Shown piece by piece: positions 1 through 10,274 of a stretch of DNA of 64,000 nt. The notes beneath the pieces were generated by a model, which saw only the letters and a list, made by a program, of their open reading frames with translations, searched no databases and had not been told where the DNA came from. A program made the translations under genes and the position numbers. How positions within the stretch are numbered: the first letter of the stretch is position 1; each line of letters opens with the position of its first letter. This DNA is from Phlebotomus papatasi. Lineage: Eukaryota; Arthropoda; Insecta; Diptera; Psychodidae. Location of the stretch: NCBI RefSeq assembly GCF_024763615.1, contig NC_077222.1:80910001-80974000 (forward strand), given 5' to 3'.

Positions 1-1090
1 AACCGGAGATATGATTTTTTGAATTTCGTGAACTTTGACCCCTCATATCTCCGGTTCTATTGAAACCACAGCGCACATACGCACCATTTTGGAAACGTCC
101 TAGACTGGACTACAACATACTAAAATTTCATTAACTTGCACAATGCCGTTTTTGAGAAAAGTGACTTTGAATTTCGATGAATTTTGACGCTATCACAGCG
201 CCACCTGTGGTGACTTTTTGAACTTCCATCTGAAAGTGCTTATTGAGACGAAACCAAAAAGGTAAAATTTAGGTCGCTATGTTAGTTAGAACCGGAGATA
301 GAGGCCGGTCAATGTTCGAACTTTGACCCCTTATAGCTCGGGTCAGGGGTTATTGATCGACTTAAGGTTTTTTTTGTTTGATAGGTATAATCAACGGCTA
401 CAACATACTAAAATTTCAGCCCGATGCACAATGGAATTTTTGAGTTATTTAACTTTTAAGATTTAAAAATTTTCTTTTTAATAATAGCGCCCCTAGCGGT
501 GGTTTTATGAACTTGCGATGTTAGAAGGGGAAGTGGCATTTCACGAGAGCTTTCCAAAAAGCCCTCACTTTTTAAATTCTGACAATTAGAACCGGAGTTA
601 TGGCCATTTTAAGAAATTTTTTTTGGACCCTTATAGCTCGGGTCAGGGGGGTCGAGGGACCTTAAGTTTGGTATTGATGGAAAGCTCTAAGGCCCAGCTA
701 TAACATACTAAAATTTGAGCCCGCTCGATGCCATAGGGGCGGAGCTATTGAGAAAACAAAAAAAGGGGGGTCTTCAAAATGGCGGAAGGAGGGGTGGGGG
801 GTGGGGGGTCAATGCACCAAGTTGCAATTTTCACCCGATATATAACCTTTGCCGAAAACCGCAAGTCGATATCTTTTTTAGTTTAGGAGCTATTAAGCTC
901 CAAAGAGCGGCCGGCCGGCCGGCCGGCCGGCCAGCCGGCCGGCCGGCCGGGAACGTAAAATAGCCACATATATATTCGTGATCAGGAAGTGGCGAAACAC
1001 ATTTTGGCCAAGTTTGAGGTCGATCGGACGACATGAAATTTTGTTAGGATTATAGTAGGTGAGATTGTTAAGAATCTCACCTAATATAGA
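1..1090. repeat. Degenerate repeat with about 290-300 bp period
   Basis: Three units begin with AACCGGAG at 1, 290 and 589. Each is followed about 110 bp later by a motif close to ACAACATACTAAAATTT (near 112, 401 and 701). The phrase CTTATAGCTCGGGTCAGGG recurs near 331 and 630. The last part, including a stretch like GCCGAAAACCGCAAGTCGATA and a run of GGCC, resembles 61520-61900, so this is a dispersed family. No coding potential is credible. Whether it is satellite-derived or part of a larger transposon cannot be told here. Confidence 0.6.
907..951. repeat. (GGCC)n simple repeat
   Basis: About eleven GGCC units interrupted once by CAGCC sit inside the AT-rich repeat above. The array is self-complementary and could extrude a hairpin. 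It makes ORFs appear in all frames (GRPAGRPA), which are artefacts. Confidence 0.85.
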
Positions 1091-1545
1091 AACATATATC
1101 GTGAGGTACATTTGTCACTTGACTCTCTTTGCTAATATACATTTTATTTGCCAATCCCACAACCGCAATGCAAACGATGCAAACCATATTACAATTTGGA
1201 GTTGTACAGACAGTGCGAGAGATCGTGATGATTGCTCATGGTGAAGAGTAGAGAATCGTGAAGTAGGTGTTAAGTAATAAATTAAATAATCACTCTTTTT
1301 CTCCAATAACATGTCTGTCCATATAATCCATATGAATAGACGCGTTATACAAATAAATTTTTGCGCCACTTTTTTCCTTCTTCTCCAATATATTGTTCAC
1401 AACATTCACATATATCCAATTCATCATCTCCTTTTTGACTACTCCTATATCGTACAATCTTTGTTGAAAAATAAAATCGTCTCAAATCATAATATTGTGA
1501 TCCTTGATTCTTTAGAGAAAAATTATTTAACAGAAACCGCATTTG
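1091..1545. other. AT-rich intergenic, nothing recognised
   Basis: Short ORFs on both strands overlap each other and show no domain, splice structure or codon bias. No RNA gene or transposon end was seen. Confidence 0.5.
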
Positions 1546-1767
1546 TTAGGGGAATGTTGGCATAGTTCGCACAGAGTGAACCTTCAAACAACGCAACTTT
1601 TCTCTTCGTTTGCGAAGAGCTAGTTCGTCATTTCTTAGCCATAAGTTAGATCATTATTAAGCTCATGAAACGGGATAAGAAATGTTAGGTCAGCTCTTTG
1701 GAAACAAAGAGAAAATTCGCATCGTTTGAAGGTTCACTCTGTGCGAACCATGCCTACATTCCCCTAA
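1546..1767. mobile_element. MITE, GGGGAATGTTGGCA-terminus family
   Basis: This is a 222-bp element with terminal inverted repeats. The left end reads TTAGGGGAATGTTGGCATAG and the right end is its imperfect complement finishing CATTCCCCTAA. Inside, GTTCGCACAGAGTGAACC near 1566 pairs with GGTTCACTCTGTGCGAAC near 1731. Flanks are consistent with insertion at TA. There is no ORF, so it is non-autonomous. Confidence 0.75.
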
Positions 1768-2454
1768 TAATTGAAATAACTAATTTTATTTAAAAACTTT
1801 AAAAAACAAATTTTTGAATTGATTTTTTTTAATTAATGACTCAATGGTGATCTATTCTGGAACATGTTATAATTTTTTCTTTAATCACCAAAATAGGATT
1901 ATCATTTTTACAATTTGTGACTGACGAAAAAAATGTAAAAAATATAATTTAGTAAATATAAAAAAATCTTAGTAAATAACCAAGAGAAAAATTTAGTAAA
2001 AAAAGGAATGAAAATGAAAAAAGAGCTAAAGTTCAGCCAGGAAAAATTTTGGGATGGTAGGGGAAACCGGGATACCATTAGCCAGGGGTAGAATTACTCA
2101 ATGGATTTTTTTCGTGAGCAAAGTATATTTTTTAATGTAAAGTAGGAACACATCTCCATATTCCCAGAAATATTTACAAGTCTGATCCTGTTATCCTATA
2201 ATTTAGTAGCATTTTTATAAAATGAGTATAAAATTGTAATTTTGATGTTACATTTTTTGGCCCAGCATTTGGTTTTCTTTTTTATATAAAATGATAACCA
2301 TTAATAAACACTGAAATAGCCCTCGGGGCAGATGTAGCCACTCTTCCATAGCAGACTAAAATTACCAATGAATTTTTATTAATACATGGATAATTCTTCG
2401 ATAAAATAGTACTATTTCAAGCAATATTGCCATTTGGATGAGCAATTTGTGAAA

Positions 2455-2662
2455 TAGGGGAAACTGGGGCACCACCAAACACGGGGTAGCACCAAACACT
2501 AATTTTTATTTCTTAACTACTTGGACTATCTCAACCATTTTTTCAGTAGACAAGCATCCCTATAGTGCCTATAAATTTCTATAGGTCTTGTCTTAAAAAT
2601 CTGATTAAAAAATTGCAGTGTTTGGTACTACCCCGTGTTTGGTGGTACCCCAGTTTCCCCTA
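2455..2662. mobile_element. Nested MITE, ACCACCAAACACGGGG family
   Basis: Terminal inverted repeats of roughly 30 bp begin TAGGGGAAACTGGGGCACCA and end GGTACCCCAGTTTCCCCTA, with TA on each side. The element is about 205 bp and has no ORF. Confidence 0.8.
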
Positions 2663-2699
2663 GATTTTTTCAGGATGTTTGCTTCAATTTTGCCTTTTT

Positions 2700-2858
2700 C
2701 CTATAAGAGAATTGCACATAATTATCCCGTAATTATCAATATAATTGATTATAAATTAATTAATATTAAATAGAAATGTGTAAGTCTTTCAGGAAAAATA
2801 AAAGAAAATTCACATTATACGAAGGCATGAACGTTCGAAGGGAGAGTACTTTCCCCTA
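2700..2858. mobile_element. Partial MITE, right end of the 56547-56765 family
   Basis: The right end ACGTTCGAAGGGAGAGTAC, followed by TTTCCCCTA, matches the end of the complete copy at 56547-56765. The left end is missing, so this copy is truncated. Confidence 0.65.
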
Positions 2859-3240
2859 TACGGTTTTATACAGCCAATATCCTAATGCTACTTATGAAAC
2901 ATAAAAACATTAGACATATCTTATCATTTTCTCAACAAATCTATGGGCGAAGAAAAAGCTTCATTTGCTGGCTGAAGGTACCCCGCTTTCCCCTACCGTA
3001 TTATTTCAACTATTGTTCATAAATGTTTGTAAATTCCTATTTGGGATTTATAAAACGCTCGTAAATCGTCCACTAAAAGGTTCAAAAGAGTTTGTATACC
3101 TTTTTCACAAACTTTGTTCGTAACATAATCACTTGACGAGTATTTAAAACACTTCATATTACCTCAATTGGAAAAACCTAAAATATTTTCTTTTAATGTA
3201 AAATTTATATATTCAAGTAATTATTTTTAATTATTGCCCT

Positions 3241-3403
3241 AGCACCTAGAAAATAAGAGCTAGGGTCTGCATTTTTTGATGACTTGTGAGGATTATGAAT
3301 AGCTATCTAATAGTTAATAGAAAAGAATTTATGCTTTAAAGAAAAATGAAAAAATTACAATATTCAAAGGCTGCCGCATTCAAAGGCAGACCACTTTCCC
3401 CTA
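3241..3403. mobile_element. Partial MITE, right end of the 37531-38497 family
   Basis: The stretch from CTAGAAAATAAGAGCTAGG to the end AAAGGCAGACCACTTTCCCC followed by TA matches the last 160 bp of the complete copy at 37531-38497. The left part is absent. Confidence 0.65.
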
Positions 3404-4305
3404 CTTAGAGCAAAAAATGCTTCATTTTTCGCACTATAATTTTGAAAAAAAAATTATACATTTTGTTTTAAATTAACACCGAAAATGTTTTGCATTGACA
3501 ATTTAATTTAGTGTAAAAAAAATATCTCAATTTAATTAATAAAAATAACGTAATTTTCATATTTTTCTCTTTCGAAATATGTTTTTTTTTCTGAGTTAGC
3601 TACTTGTTAATCTAAATTTTCAAAGAGTTATTTTAACTTTTTAACATTTTTTCGATTATATAATCATCCTTTTTTTCCAACGTGGTGAATCGTGCAATTT
3701 CTTGATAAAGCATTTACAATAGGTATAGAATTCCTACCCAGGCGTGTGACTTATCCTTATGTATTCATAGATACAGATACTATTCCTGTGTATAAGGATG
3801 TTTTGTTCACCGAAAAAAATGATCATCATCAAGGAGGAGATTAGGGTACAGTGCCCTATAGTCGGCCGATGGAATTATTTAATCAATTTTTTTTAACGTT
3901 TTATTGTCAATTTATATAAAAATTTCACTGATTTCTATTATTACAAATAATAGAACACATAACCCCGCCGACCAAGTTAAGGAACCGGGTTAATTTAAAG
4001 CACTTTACCTTATTATGGTAAAAATATTTACACTACTTCCCCATTAATCTTCCTGTTTCTCATATCCCATTGGTTTATTGAATGCAAATTTAAAATTAAA
4101 ATTCCTATATAAAGAAAATTGACTTGGAGGTCGATCATCGAAGATCCCAAGTCGAACTTTTGCTTTCTTCTCTCATTTCTTGCAATATAAGCTTAAAATA
4201 AAATTATTATTCTATTTTCCTTTTCGAATCACAACTTAAAATAAAAGAAATACCATTTTTCAATAGCTTAAAATTAAATAAAAAAAAGTTCATTTGCTTT
4301 GAGTA
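3404..4305. other. AT-rich intergenic, nothing recognised
   Basis: Long A/T runs with no ORF, RNA gene or paired transposon ends. A small palindrome (AGGGTACAGTGCCCT near 3844) is the only structure noted. Confidence 0.5.
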
Positions 4306-4738
4306 TAGGGGAGACCGGGGTACAATTAGCCAGGGGTAGAAATAGCATGTGGTTTTTTGCAGTATTCCATAAAATATACATTTTGCACAGTATTTTTTTT
4401 ACAGGAAAGAAGGATAGGAACACGTCGTCATACTCCCTGAAATTCTTATAATTCTGATCCTGTTATCCTATTATTTAGTAGCATTTTTATAAAATGTGTA
4501 TAAAATTGTAATTTGAATGCTATATTTTTTGGCTTAGTACTTGGACTTCTGAGTTGCTAGTCCAGATATTATAGTTTAACCATGTTTCTGGTTTAATAAA
4601 GTTAATTAAGAGATATTTTTCACTTAGATAATAATTTTATTTACTTTTTATATAAGATAATAAATATTGAAAGAGCCGTCGGGGCAGATGTAGTCGCTCT
4701 TCCGTGGCAGGCTAAAACTACCAATGATATTACACTAT

Positions 4739-4975
4739 TAGGGTCAAAGGAACACCTATTGACACTTTAAGAATATATCATGCTATACTTATTGACACTT
4801 TCAGTATCGATTTAGGTTATGAAATTTGAACATCTCTTTATATAAGAAAAGGTAGATTACAGAAAAAAACATCATATTATACTTGCATTTTTACTAGATA
4901 CATTAAATAAATTTCATCATTTTTACAAAAGTGTCAATAGGAGTTCCATATCGAAGTGGTATTCCTTCGACCCTA
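4739..4975. mobile_element. MITE, GGGTCAAAGGAA family
   Basis: The left end GGGTCAAAGGAACACC pairs imperfectly with the right end CCTTCGACCC. Subterminal CTATTGACACTTT (4757) pairs with AAAGTGTCAATAG (4928). TA lies at both borders. It is non-coding. Confidence 0.65.
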
Positions 4976-5142
4976 CGTGGATAATTGTTAGTTGAAAAAG
5001 TACTAGAGGTAGACTGTCGCTGGTTCTTTTAAGATCGGACTACTTTTTAATTCGGGTAGCAGTTATATTTGAAAAACGTTTGTTGTCATTTTTCAAGTTT
5101 GATATCAAATGAAACAAAAATGCTCAAATTTGCCTTATGGCC

Positions 5143-5256
5143 TGGCCTCTACACACTAGAGAAATTTATGTCCATATTGAAGAGTTTTTCCTACACAAGC
5201 TTTTGCTTCAATTTTGCTTCAGTATGGACATAAATTTCTCTAGTGTGTAGAGGCCA
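5143..5256. repeat. Short fold-back inverted repeat
   Basis: TGGCCTCTACACACTAGAGA at 5143 is matched by its complement ending at 5256. The arms are about 37 bp and nearly perfect, with a spacer of about 40 bp. It is probably a small fold-back MITE or a transcribed hairpin. Confidence 0.7.
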
Positions 5257-5311
5257 TTAGTTTTGATGTTATTTTGCATTATTAAGGGATTTTCATGAAA
5301 TTTACAATATA

Positions 5312-5743
5312 TAGGGTAAGTGTGCCAAATTTCGGCATAGTTGCATGCAAACGTCAAAGTCTCAAGTTTGAAATGTAATATTTTAAATACAAATTGATTT
5401 TTTTTAATTCTTTCTTCTGAAAGAATGTTGTTTGGAACCTTGTAAAGAGTTTACCGTCTTGATTTACTCTAAAATCATTCTTAATACATTATAAAATGAA
5501 TAAAAATACAGACATAGCTTTGGCGCCCTATTTCGGCTACCTTCATTCTCATAGTTCTTTGACCTTAGGGAATTCTTTCAATGTCCTTTTCACGTCATCT
5601 CGTTTGTCGAAGCTACAATATTTGTTATTCTTTTGCATTGTATATACTCTAGGGTACGTAAAATCTAAAAGTTCATGGAAATTCGAGGAACAAAAAAGGT
5701 GGCCGAAATTGCAAGCTGGCCGGAATTTGGCACACTTACCCTA
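5312..5743. mobile_element. MITE, GGGTAAGTGTGCC family, copy 1
   Basis: This is a 430-bp element with ends TAGGGTAAGTGTGCCAAATT and AATTTGGCACACTTACCCTA. Three further copies lie at 11393-11964, 33457-33888 and 63029-63458. Its short ORF is repeated with changes in the other copies and is not a gene. Confidence 0.85.
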
Positions 5744-5754
5744 TATGAATACAG

Positions 5755-5993
5755 GGGCATGACGTTTCCTATGTTTCCCATATATTTCTAGCGTGCCGAA
5801 AAAACTCTGGAGTTTATTCGATGTTTTCTGTCAATGTGGAATGAATTAGCAAAAAATACAAATACAAAATAAAAGCCAATTTAATATGGAATGGGCAACC
5901 GAAAACCCCAAATTGGCAACCTACGTAGTTTCGAAGATATCTCGTGAAATGTGTACGAAAACACGAAAAAATTGACACTAAAAATGGTCGAGT
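5755..5993. repeat. Dispersed 230-bp repeat, copy 1
   Basis: It contains ACCCCAAATTGGCAACCTAC (about 5906) and ATCTCGTGAAATGTGTACG (about 5938). The same segment occurs inverted at 44704-44932, where the first phrase reads GTAGGTTGCCAATTTGGGGT. Termini are not clear; it may be a transposon fragment. Confidence 0.6.
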
Positions 5994-6001
5994 ATGTAAA
6001 C

Positions 6002-6131
6002 CAGAGGTGTGCAAGAAACCGTTGAAACCGAATTAACGTCAAATGAAACATGTATGTCAATGGTCAAAACGCTACTATAACAAACTTATTTTGACGTTAA
6101 TTCGGTTTCAACGGTTTCTTGCACACCTCTG
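6002..6131. mobile_element. hAT-type MITE with 8-bp target duplication
   Basis: The 130-bp element starts CAGAGGTGTGCAAG and ends CTTGCACACCTCTG. The flanks are direct repeats ATGTAAAC at 5994-6001 and 6132-6139, the 8-bp duplication expected for hAT transposons. The inner arms (CCGTTGAAACCGAATTAACG and its complement) extend the inverted repeat. A second copy is at 11493-11621. Confidence 0.85.
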
Positions 6132-6594
6132 ATGTAAACTCAATACGTGAATGCAAATGAATAAAAACACGTTTGTCGCCTGAATTTCTCTCTAATGCGT
6201 TTGACATTTCGGTTCCAAATGCCCAAATTTGAGAAAGTCTACTGTATTGATATTCTTTGTAATATTGCCATTTGGAGCTGATATTTGTCAAATATATTTT
6301 TTTCAGAATGTTTCAACAAATTTGACTCAATTATAAAAATTGCATAAAAAATTTGGCTAAAGCCATTTCCTTAAGATTTAAGTGACATATTTAACATCAA
6401 GGGGCTTCAGTGTATCATGTGAAATAATATTTGGTATGCCCAGTTAAAAATATCGTCTTCAAAAATGATGGCAATACCTCAAAATTGACTATACCCCGGC
6501 CAGGACACATGTAACCAAGATTATAGTATCTAGCAAAAGTTAGGAATTTTAGAACTTTGAACTAGACTGGTTCATAAAGCCACTATCCTAATGC

Positions 6595-6816
6595 TAGGGG
6601 GAAGTGGGGCTACTTTGAGCTGAGGGGCTAGATTGTTATACGACTTTTTCGCCTATTTATAAATTAAGCTGGTTCTTACAATTTACTTTATTTAGATCCA
6701 CAATTACTTTCTCTATCCAAATTACATCATGTTTAAGTCCAGTTTGCATTAGTAATATGCGAAAAAATCGTATAACAATGTAGCCCCACAGCTCAAAGTA
6801 GCCCCACTTCACCCTA
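6595..6816. mobile_element. MITE, GGGGGAAGTGGGGCTACTTT family
   Basis: The ends are GGGGGAAGTGGGGCTAC and GTAGCCCCACTTCACCC, each flanked by TA. A related sequence without the element at 2882-2905 (ATCCTAATGCTACTTATGA) gives the empty site. It shows that 6597-6814 was inserted with duplication of TA only. Confidence 0.88.
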
Positions 6817-6950
6817 CTTATGAAACATAAAAACATTAGACAAATATTATCATTTTCTCAACAAATTTATGGGCGAAGAAAAAGCTTCATTTGCTGGCTA
6901 AATGTACCGCGGTTGCCCCTACTGGTTGAAAAATATTCTAATGACCGTAG

Positions 6951-7971
6951 TAGAGGAAAGTGGGGCACCTTTGGATTGGGGCAGCTTTAAAATTGGGCAC
7001 TTTTGTCCTATTTTTAAATGGAACTGCAACTACACCTTAGGGGAGACTGGGGCAAAAAGTCACAAAACGGATATTTTTGTTTTTTTACAAGCTACCCGAG
7101 CACGTCCAAAATTTCTAATTAGCACAGTTTTATAGGAAATTTACCGCTCTACAACTCGGTGAAAGTCATTTTCTTCTATTTTGTAAGGAAATATATTTAT
7201 CGAGCCGTTTTCTAAAAGGTAATTTTGTGATCATTCTCAAAAATGCTGGGCAAATAGTATCAGACATAAGAAACTATCACATTTTGATTCGGTTTATTAC
7301 GGGATTCCCTAAATTTAAGTAAAATACCTAGATTACATATTTTCATAGGAAATTTATTCTTCTACAGCTACACCTTTGTAAAACACCGTTTTCTCTATCT
7401 GAGCGAGAAAAGCGAATTTTAAGCTATTTTCGCTTAAAATTCGCTTATTTGGGACATCAGAAACTGTTTCGGTTATTGTTACTTTTTGCTCCACGGCTTT
7501 TGTTACTTTTTACCCCAAGTGGCAATTTTTAATAAAAGGATTTCTGGAGAAAAGAATCTTTGTAAAATTCTAAAATAGATAGCGGATTCGTATTCAAAGA
7601 ATATTTAGATAATTTGGCAAATATTCACCAGTGCATCAAATTTAATATAAGTAGCTCATAATTGATATCTTCTGCACGGAAAATATTTCAAAAATAGGGC
7701 TAAAAATTTCGATATTTTTTATTTTCTAAATTCCTTGTTCGAATTCTAAGAAACTTATGGCATTGAAGAAGGTCTATAGAGGCTATCTATGGAAAAAATT
7801 TTAAGCCGCTACTTATTTATCTTGGAAGATATTGAATTTTAAAAATTTCGATTTGTGACTTTTTGCCCCAGTCTCCCCTATAGTGTGATACAATTTAGTT
7901 CTATAAACCAATTTTGCAGCTAAATAATATTAAAATAAACCACAATTCGTTTGGTGCCCCACTTACACTTA
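6951..7971. mobile_element. MITE, AGTGGGGCACCTTTG family, with nested element
   Basis: The left end TAGAGGAAAGTGGGGCACCT and right end GGTGCCCCACTTACACTTA are imperfect inverted repeats. Related ends occur at 10014-10274 and 44494. The body is interrupted by 7038-7880. Confidence 0.6.
7038..7880. mobile_element. Nested MITE, CTGGGGCAAAAAGTCAC family
   Basis: The ends are TAGGGGAGACTGGGGCAAAA and TTTTGCCCCAGTCTCCCCTA, an excellent inverted repeat at TA borders. The 840-bp interior has no ORF of note. Confidence 0.82.
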
Positions 7972-9439
7972 AAGTGATTTTTAAAATTATTCTGTTAAAA
8001 GAATTAGTCGTGTAATCATTCTAAATTTGGTATAGAAGAAAACACGTTTAACTTTTTGCAGTATCATTTCTAAGAAAAGAAACAAATTTAGAATACTCAG
8101 TTGGAGCAATAAATGAACCATAATAGCCTGCCAGGCATAATAAAAAAAAAATTTTTGATGAGAATCAGAAACCATAGGCTCTCGGTAAACAAACTTTATA
8201 GCTGTCTATGCTGAATATTTTGACTGATAAAACATCATAATTAAAAAGAACTCTTGAATAGCTTTTTTTCAATGAGTGTAAGAGATCTCTTCACGTGGAA
8301 ATAGAGAGGATCAATTGCTAAGAGGATCACTCTATACTGGAGATCTCGTCAATGTCAATGGCGTAAGTTGATACAAAAATTATTTATTACTATAGAAATA
8401 AAAGATAAATAGACAAATATTACGCGACTTACAGTTAGGTACTATTTAATGTATAAAGAGATGGTTAAAAGTATTTATTTATACAAGAAAAAAATAAATT
8501 TCTTCATTGGCAAAACTTTGAAATTTTCCTTTCTATATTGTCTCTCTCTCAGATGATCGTGAAATATGAGCAAATTAGAAAGAAGTAGAATAAGCAAAAC
8601 ATATAAGACGTGGGGACAGAAAGAAAAATCAAGTACACTGAATAAAAAAAGCATTATCAAAACGATGACGTGAGCAAATCACAACAAAAAAGGATTAAAT
8701 AACGAGTTCTCTGTAGGCTTATTTGAATGTGATCAAGTGTGGATGAGATTGAAAGCTGTCGACAAAAGTTGCCTCGAGTAAATTATTTTCTCCTCTTTTA
8801 AAAATCCACAAATACCTTTTCTGGAAGCTGCTTTTCCACATTGATCGATCACTTGATCACCATTTCCATTGTACAGCATCACTCGTGATCTTTCGCCAAT
8901 GCTTTTGCCACGCAACCTGATGCATATCTTTCACACAATTTTTTCTTCACTTCAAATTAATTTTTAAAAAAAAAGCACTGAAATGAGCTTTTTTTCAAAG
9001 ATCACTTTGCTCTTCACAATCAAAGTCTATTTTAGTGACTTTTTTTGCCCATTATAGAATAACTGATAGCTTCACTTGGATCTTTCACTGCACCACGCGC
9101 CGGGAACAAATTATAGGGAGCAAGAGAGATGGAAATAATTTATGTGGAAGACGTAAGAGCAATAAAAAAAATAGTCTGTAAATTGGTAAGACGTCACTGG
9201 AAAGAGTCGAGAGCAATGATAGTTGATGGCCACGAAAGATCACCCAAAAGCTCAGGGGATTTTTCCACTACACATTCTTTGTTAGGCACTCAATGGACAA
9301 TGTGGAGTGTTTTTAATTTTTTTTTCTTTCACAAAAAGCACATCACAGAAAGTGACACTATTTTACCACATCAGTGAAAATCCACTTATCCGAAATATTT
9401 ATAATGTTACCATAGACGGAATAACATTAGCTTTTTATC
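7972..9439. other. AT-rich intergenic, nothing coding recognised
   Basis: No domain-bearing ORF was seen. GATC-containing words (GATCACTTGATCACC near 8845, GATCGTGAAATATG near 8554) are frequent around 8280-9110, which may reflect regulatory sequence. No repeat family could be assigned. Confidence 0.4.
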
Positions 9440-9660
9440 GCGGTAGCCACTCAACTGAATTGCTGCTCTTGGCTGTTACTGCTGTTGCTTGCGAAGCGGC
9501 CACCGATCATTCGGCCGCGTCTCAACCTCGTTGCTGTGCGTGTTTAAATGCTAATGTATGCCCCCCAAACACGGCATCGCGATGGCTCAGCTGCTCGTCC
9601 ACCGATCGCTCACTTCATTGAGCTTTTCTGTCTATCCAAGCACACACAAATTAACCCATT
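9440..9660. promoter_or_regulatory. GC-rich island, possible promoter or untranslated first exon
   Basis: In an otherwise AT-rich tract, this segment is rich in CG dinucleotides (GCGAAGCGGCCACCG, GGCCGCGTC, CATCGCGATGG) and has no simple-repeat or MITE structure. On the minus strand it contains TTCAGTTG, an initiator-like word. It could be the 5' end of a gene lying left of the window. There is no coding evidence. Confidence 0.3.
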
Positions 9661-9837
9661 CACGATCACTTCTCTCCCTCTCTTCCTCTACCAGCCAAAT
9701 TCTTAAGCCAAGTGATGAGCTTGTTTAAGCTTATGGGAACAGCGATTCATTTGTAAATACAATTTGTGATCAAATTTGAGTAAAATAACCGATAGATTTC
9801 AATTAATGTAAATAGTCAAAAAAATTGTTTTTTCCCC

Positions 9838-9874
9838 GGGTCATATATGACCCTAATGATGCGAAAGAGTTAAG
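9838..9874. mobile_element. piggyBac-type MITE terminus
   Basis: The palindrome GGGTCATATATGACCC is followed by CTAATGATGCGAAAGAGTTAA. The same layout (palindrome, about 10 bp, then GAAAGAGTTAA) occurs at other TTAA-bounded copies in the window. The opposite end could not be fixed. Confidence 0.5.
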
Positions 9875-10013
9875 CCATCATAACGTAATTTAGCTTCTCA
9901 ATCTGTTTGTGCAGCTAAGTTATATCACGATAAGGTTCAATTTTATTTAAAAATACGTGAAAACAACACCCAATTTCAAAGGTACCCCACTTTTAAAGAT
10001 GCCCCACATCAAA

Positions 10014-10274
10014 GTAAGGGAAAGTGATGCACCTTTGAATTGTGGCAACCTTGAAATTGGGCTTTTTATCTTTTAAGCTATGCAAGCCATTGTCAGGAGG
10101 CGTCGACCTCGAGGCAGACCTCTAGGACAAGGTGGCTGAATAAAATTCAGGATCTTGCCTGGGAGCGCCTTGAGATCGAACCACAACATTTTCCTGAAGT
10201 GGCGGAAAATAAGCGGTTGATGAAGTTCAATTTCAAAGCTGACCCATTTCAAAAGTACCCCACTTCCCCCTATC
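10014..10274. mobile_element. MITE remnant of the GTGGGGCACCTTTG family
   Basis: The left end AAGGGAAAGTGATGCACC and right end AAAGTACCCCACTTCCCCC are imperfect inverted repeats. A separate fragment containing AGGTACCCCACTTTTAAAG lies just to the left (9960-10013). The centre is occupied by a LINE scrap. Confidence 0.5.
10079..10228 (+). pseudogene. LINE retrotransposon C-terminal fragment
   Basis: With frame shifts, the plus strand reads peptides resembling RRPRGRPRTRW followed by LNKIQDLAWERLEIEPQHF. The GRP-x-x-RW motif is typical of the C-terminal tail of insect non-LTR reverse transcriptases. Only about 50 codons remain, with no upstream reverse-transcriptase domain. It lies within a MITE remnant. 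The assignment rests on motif memory only. Confidence 0.4.

Larger units (their letters stand above)
2058..2995. mobile_element. MITE with nested insertions, GGGGAAACCGGGATACC family
   Basis: The left end is TAGGGGAAACCGGGATACCA and the right end is GGTACCCCGCTTTCCCCTA, both bounded by TA. The interior around 2318-2370 (CTCGGGGCAGATGTAGCCAC) is shared with a second copy at 4306-6921. Two other MITEs lie inside it. Seen in sequence: paired ends and a repeated interior. Inferred: the age order (outer element oldest). Confidence 0.7.
4306..6921. mobile_element. Composite nest: MITE split by several insertions
   Basis: The left end TAGGGGAGACCGGGGTACA (4306) and right end GTACCGCGGTTGCCCCTA (to 6921) belong to the same family as 2058-2995. 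Shared interior blocks lie at 4440-4530, 4675-4735 and 6817-6900. Between them are at least five younger elements, listed separately. The outer element would be under 1 kb without its insertions. Confidence 0.55.

Noticed and set aside
715..1111. Overlapping ORFs with GRPAGRPAGRPA
   Set aside because: Product of the (GGCC)n repeat in several frames, not a gene.
5496..5762. 88-codon ORF as a gene
   Set aside because: It lies within the GGGTAAGTGTGCC MITE and is not preserved intact in the other three copies.
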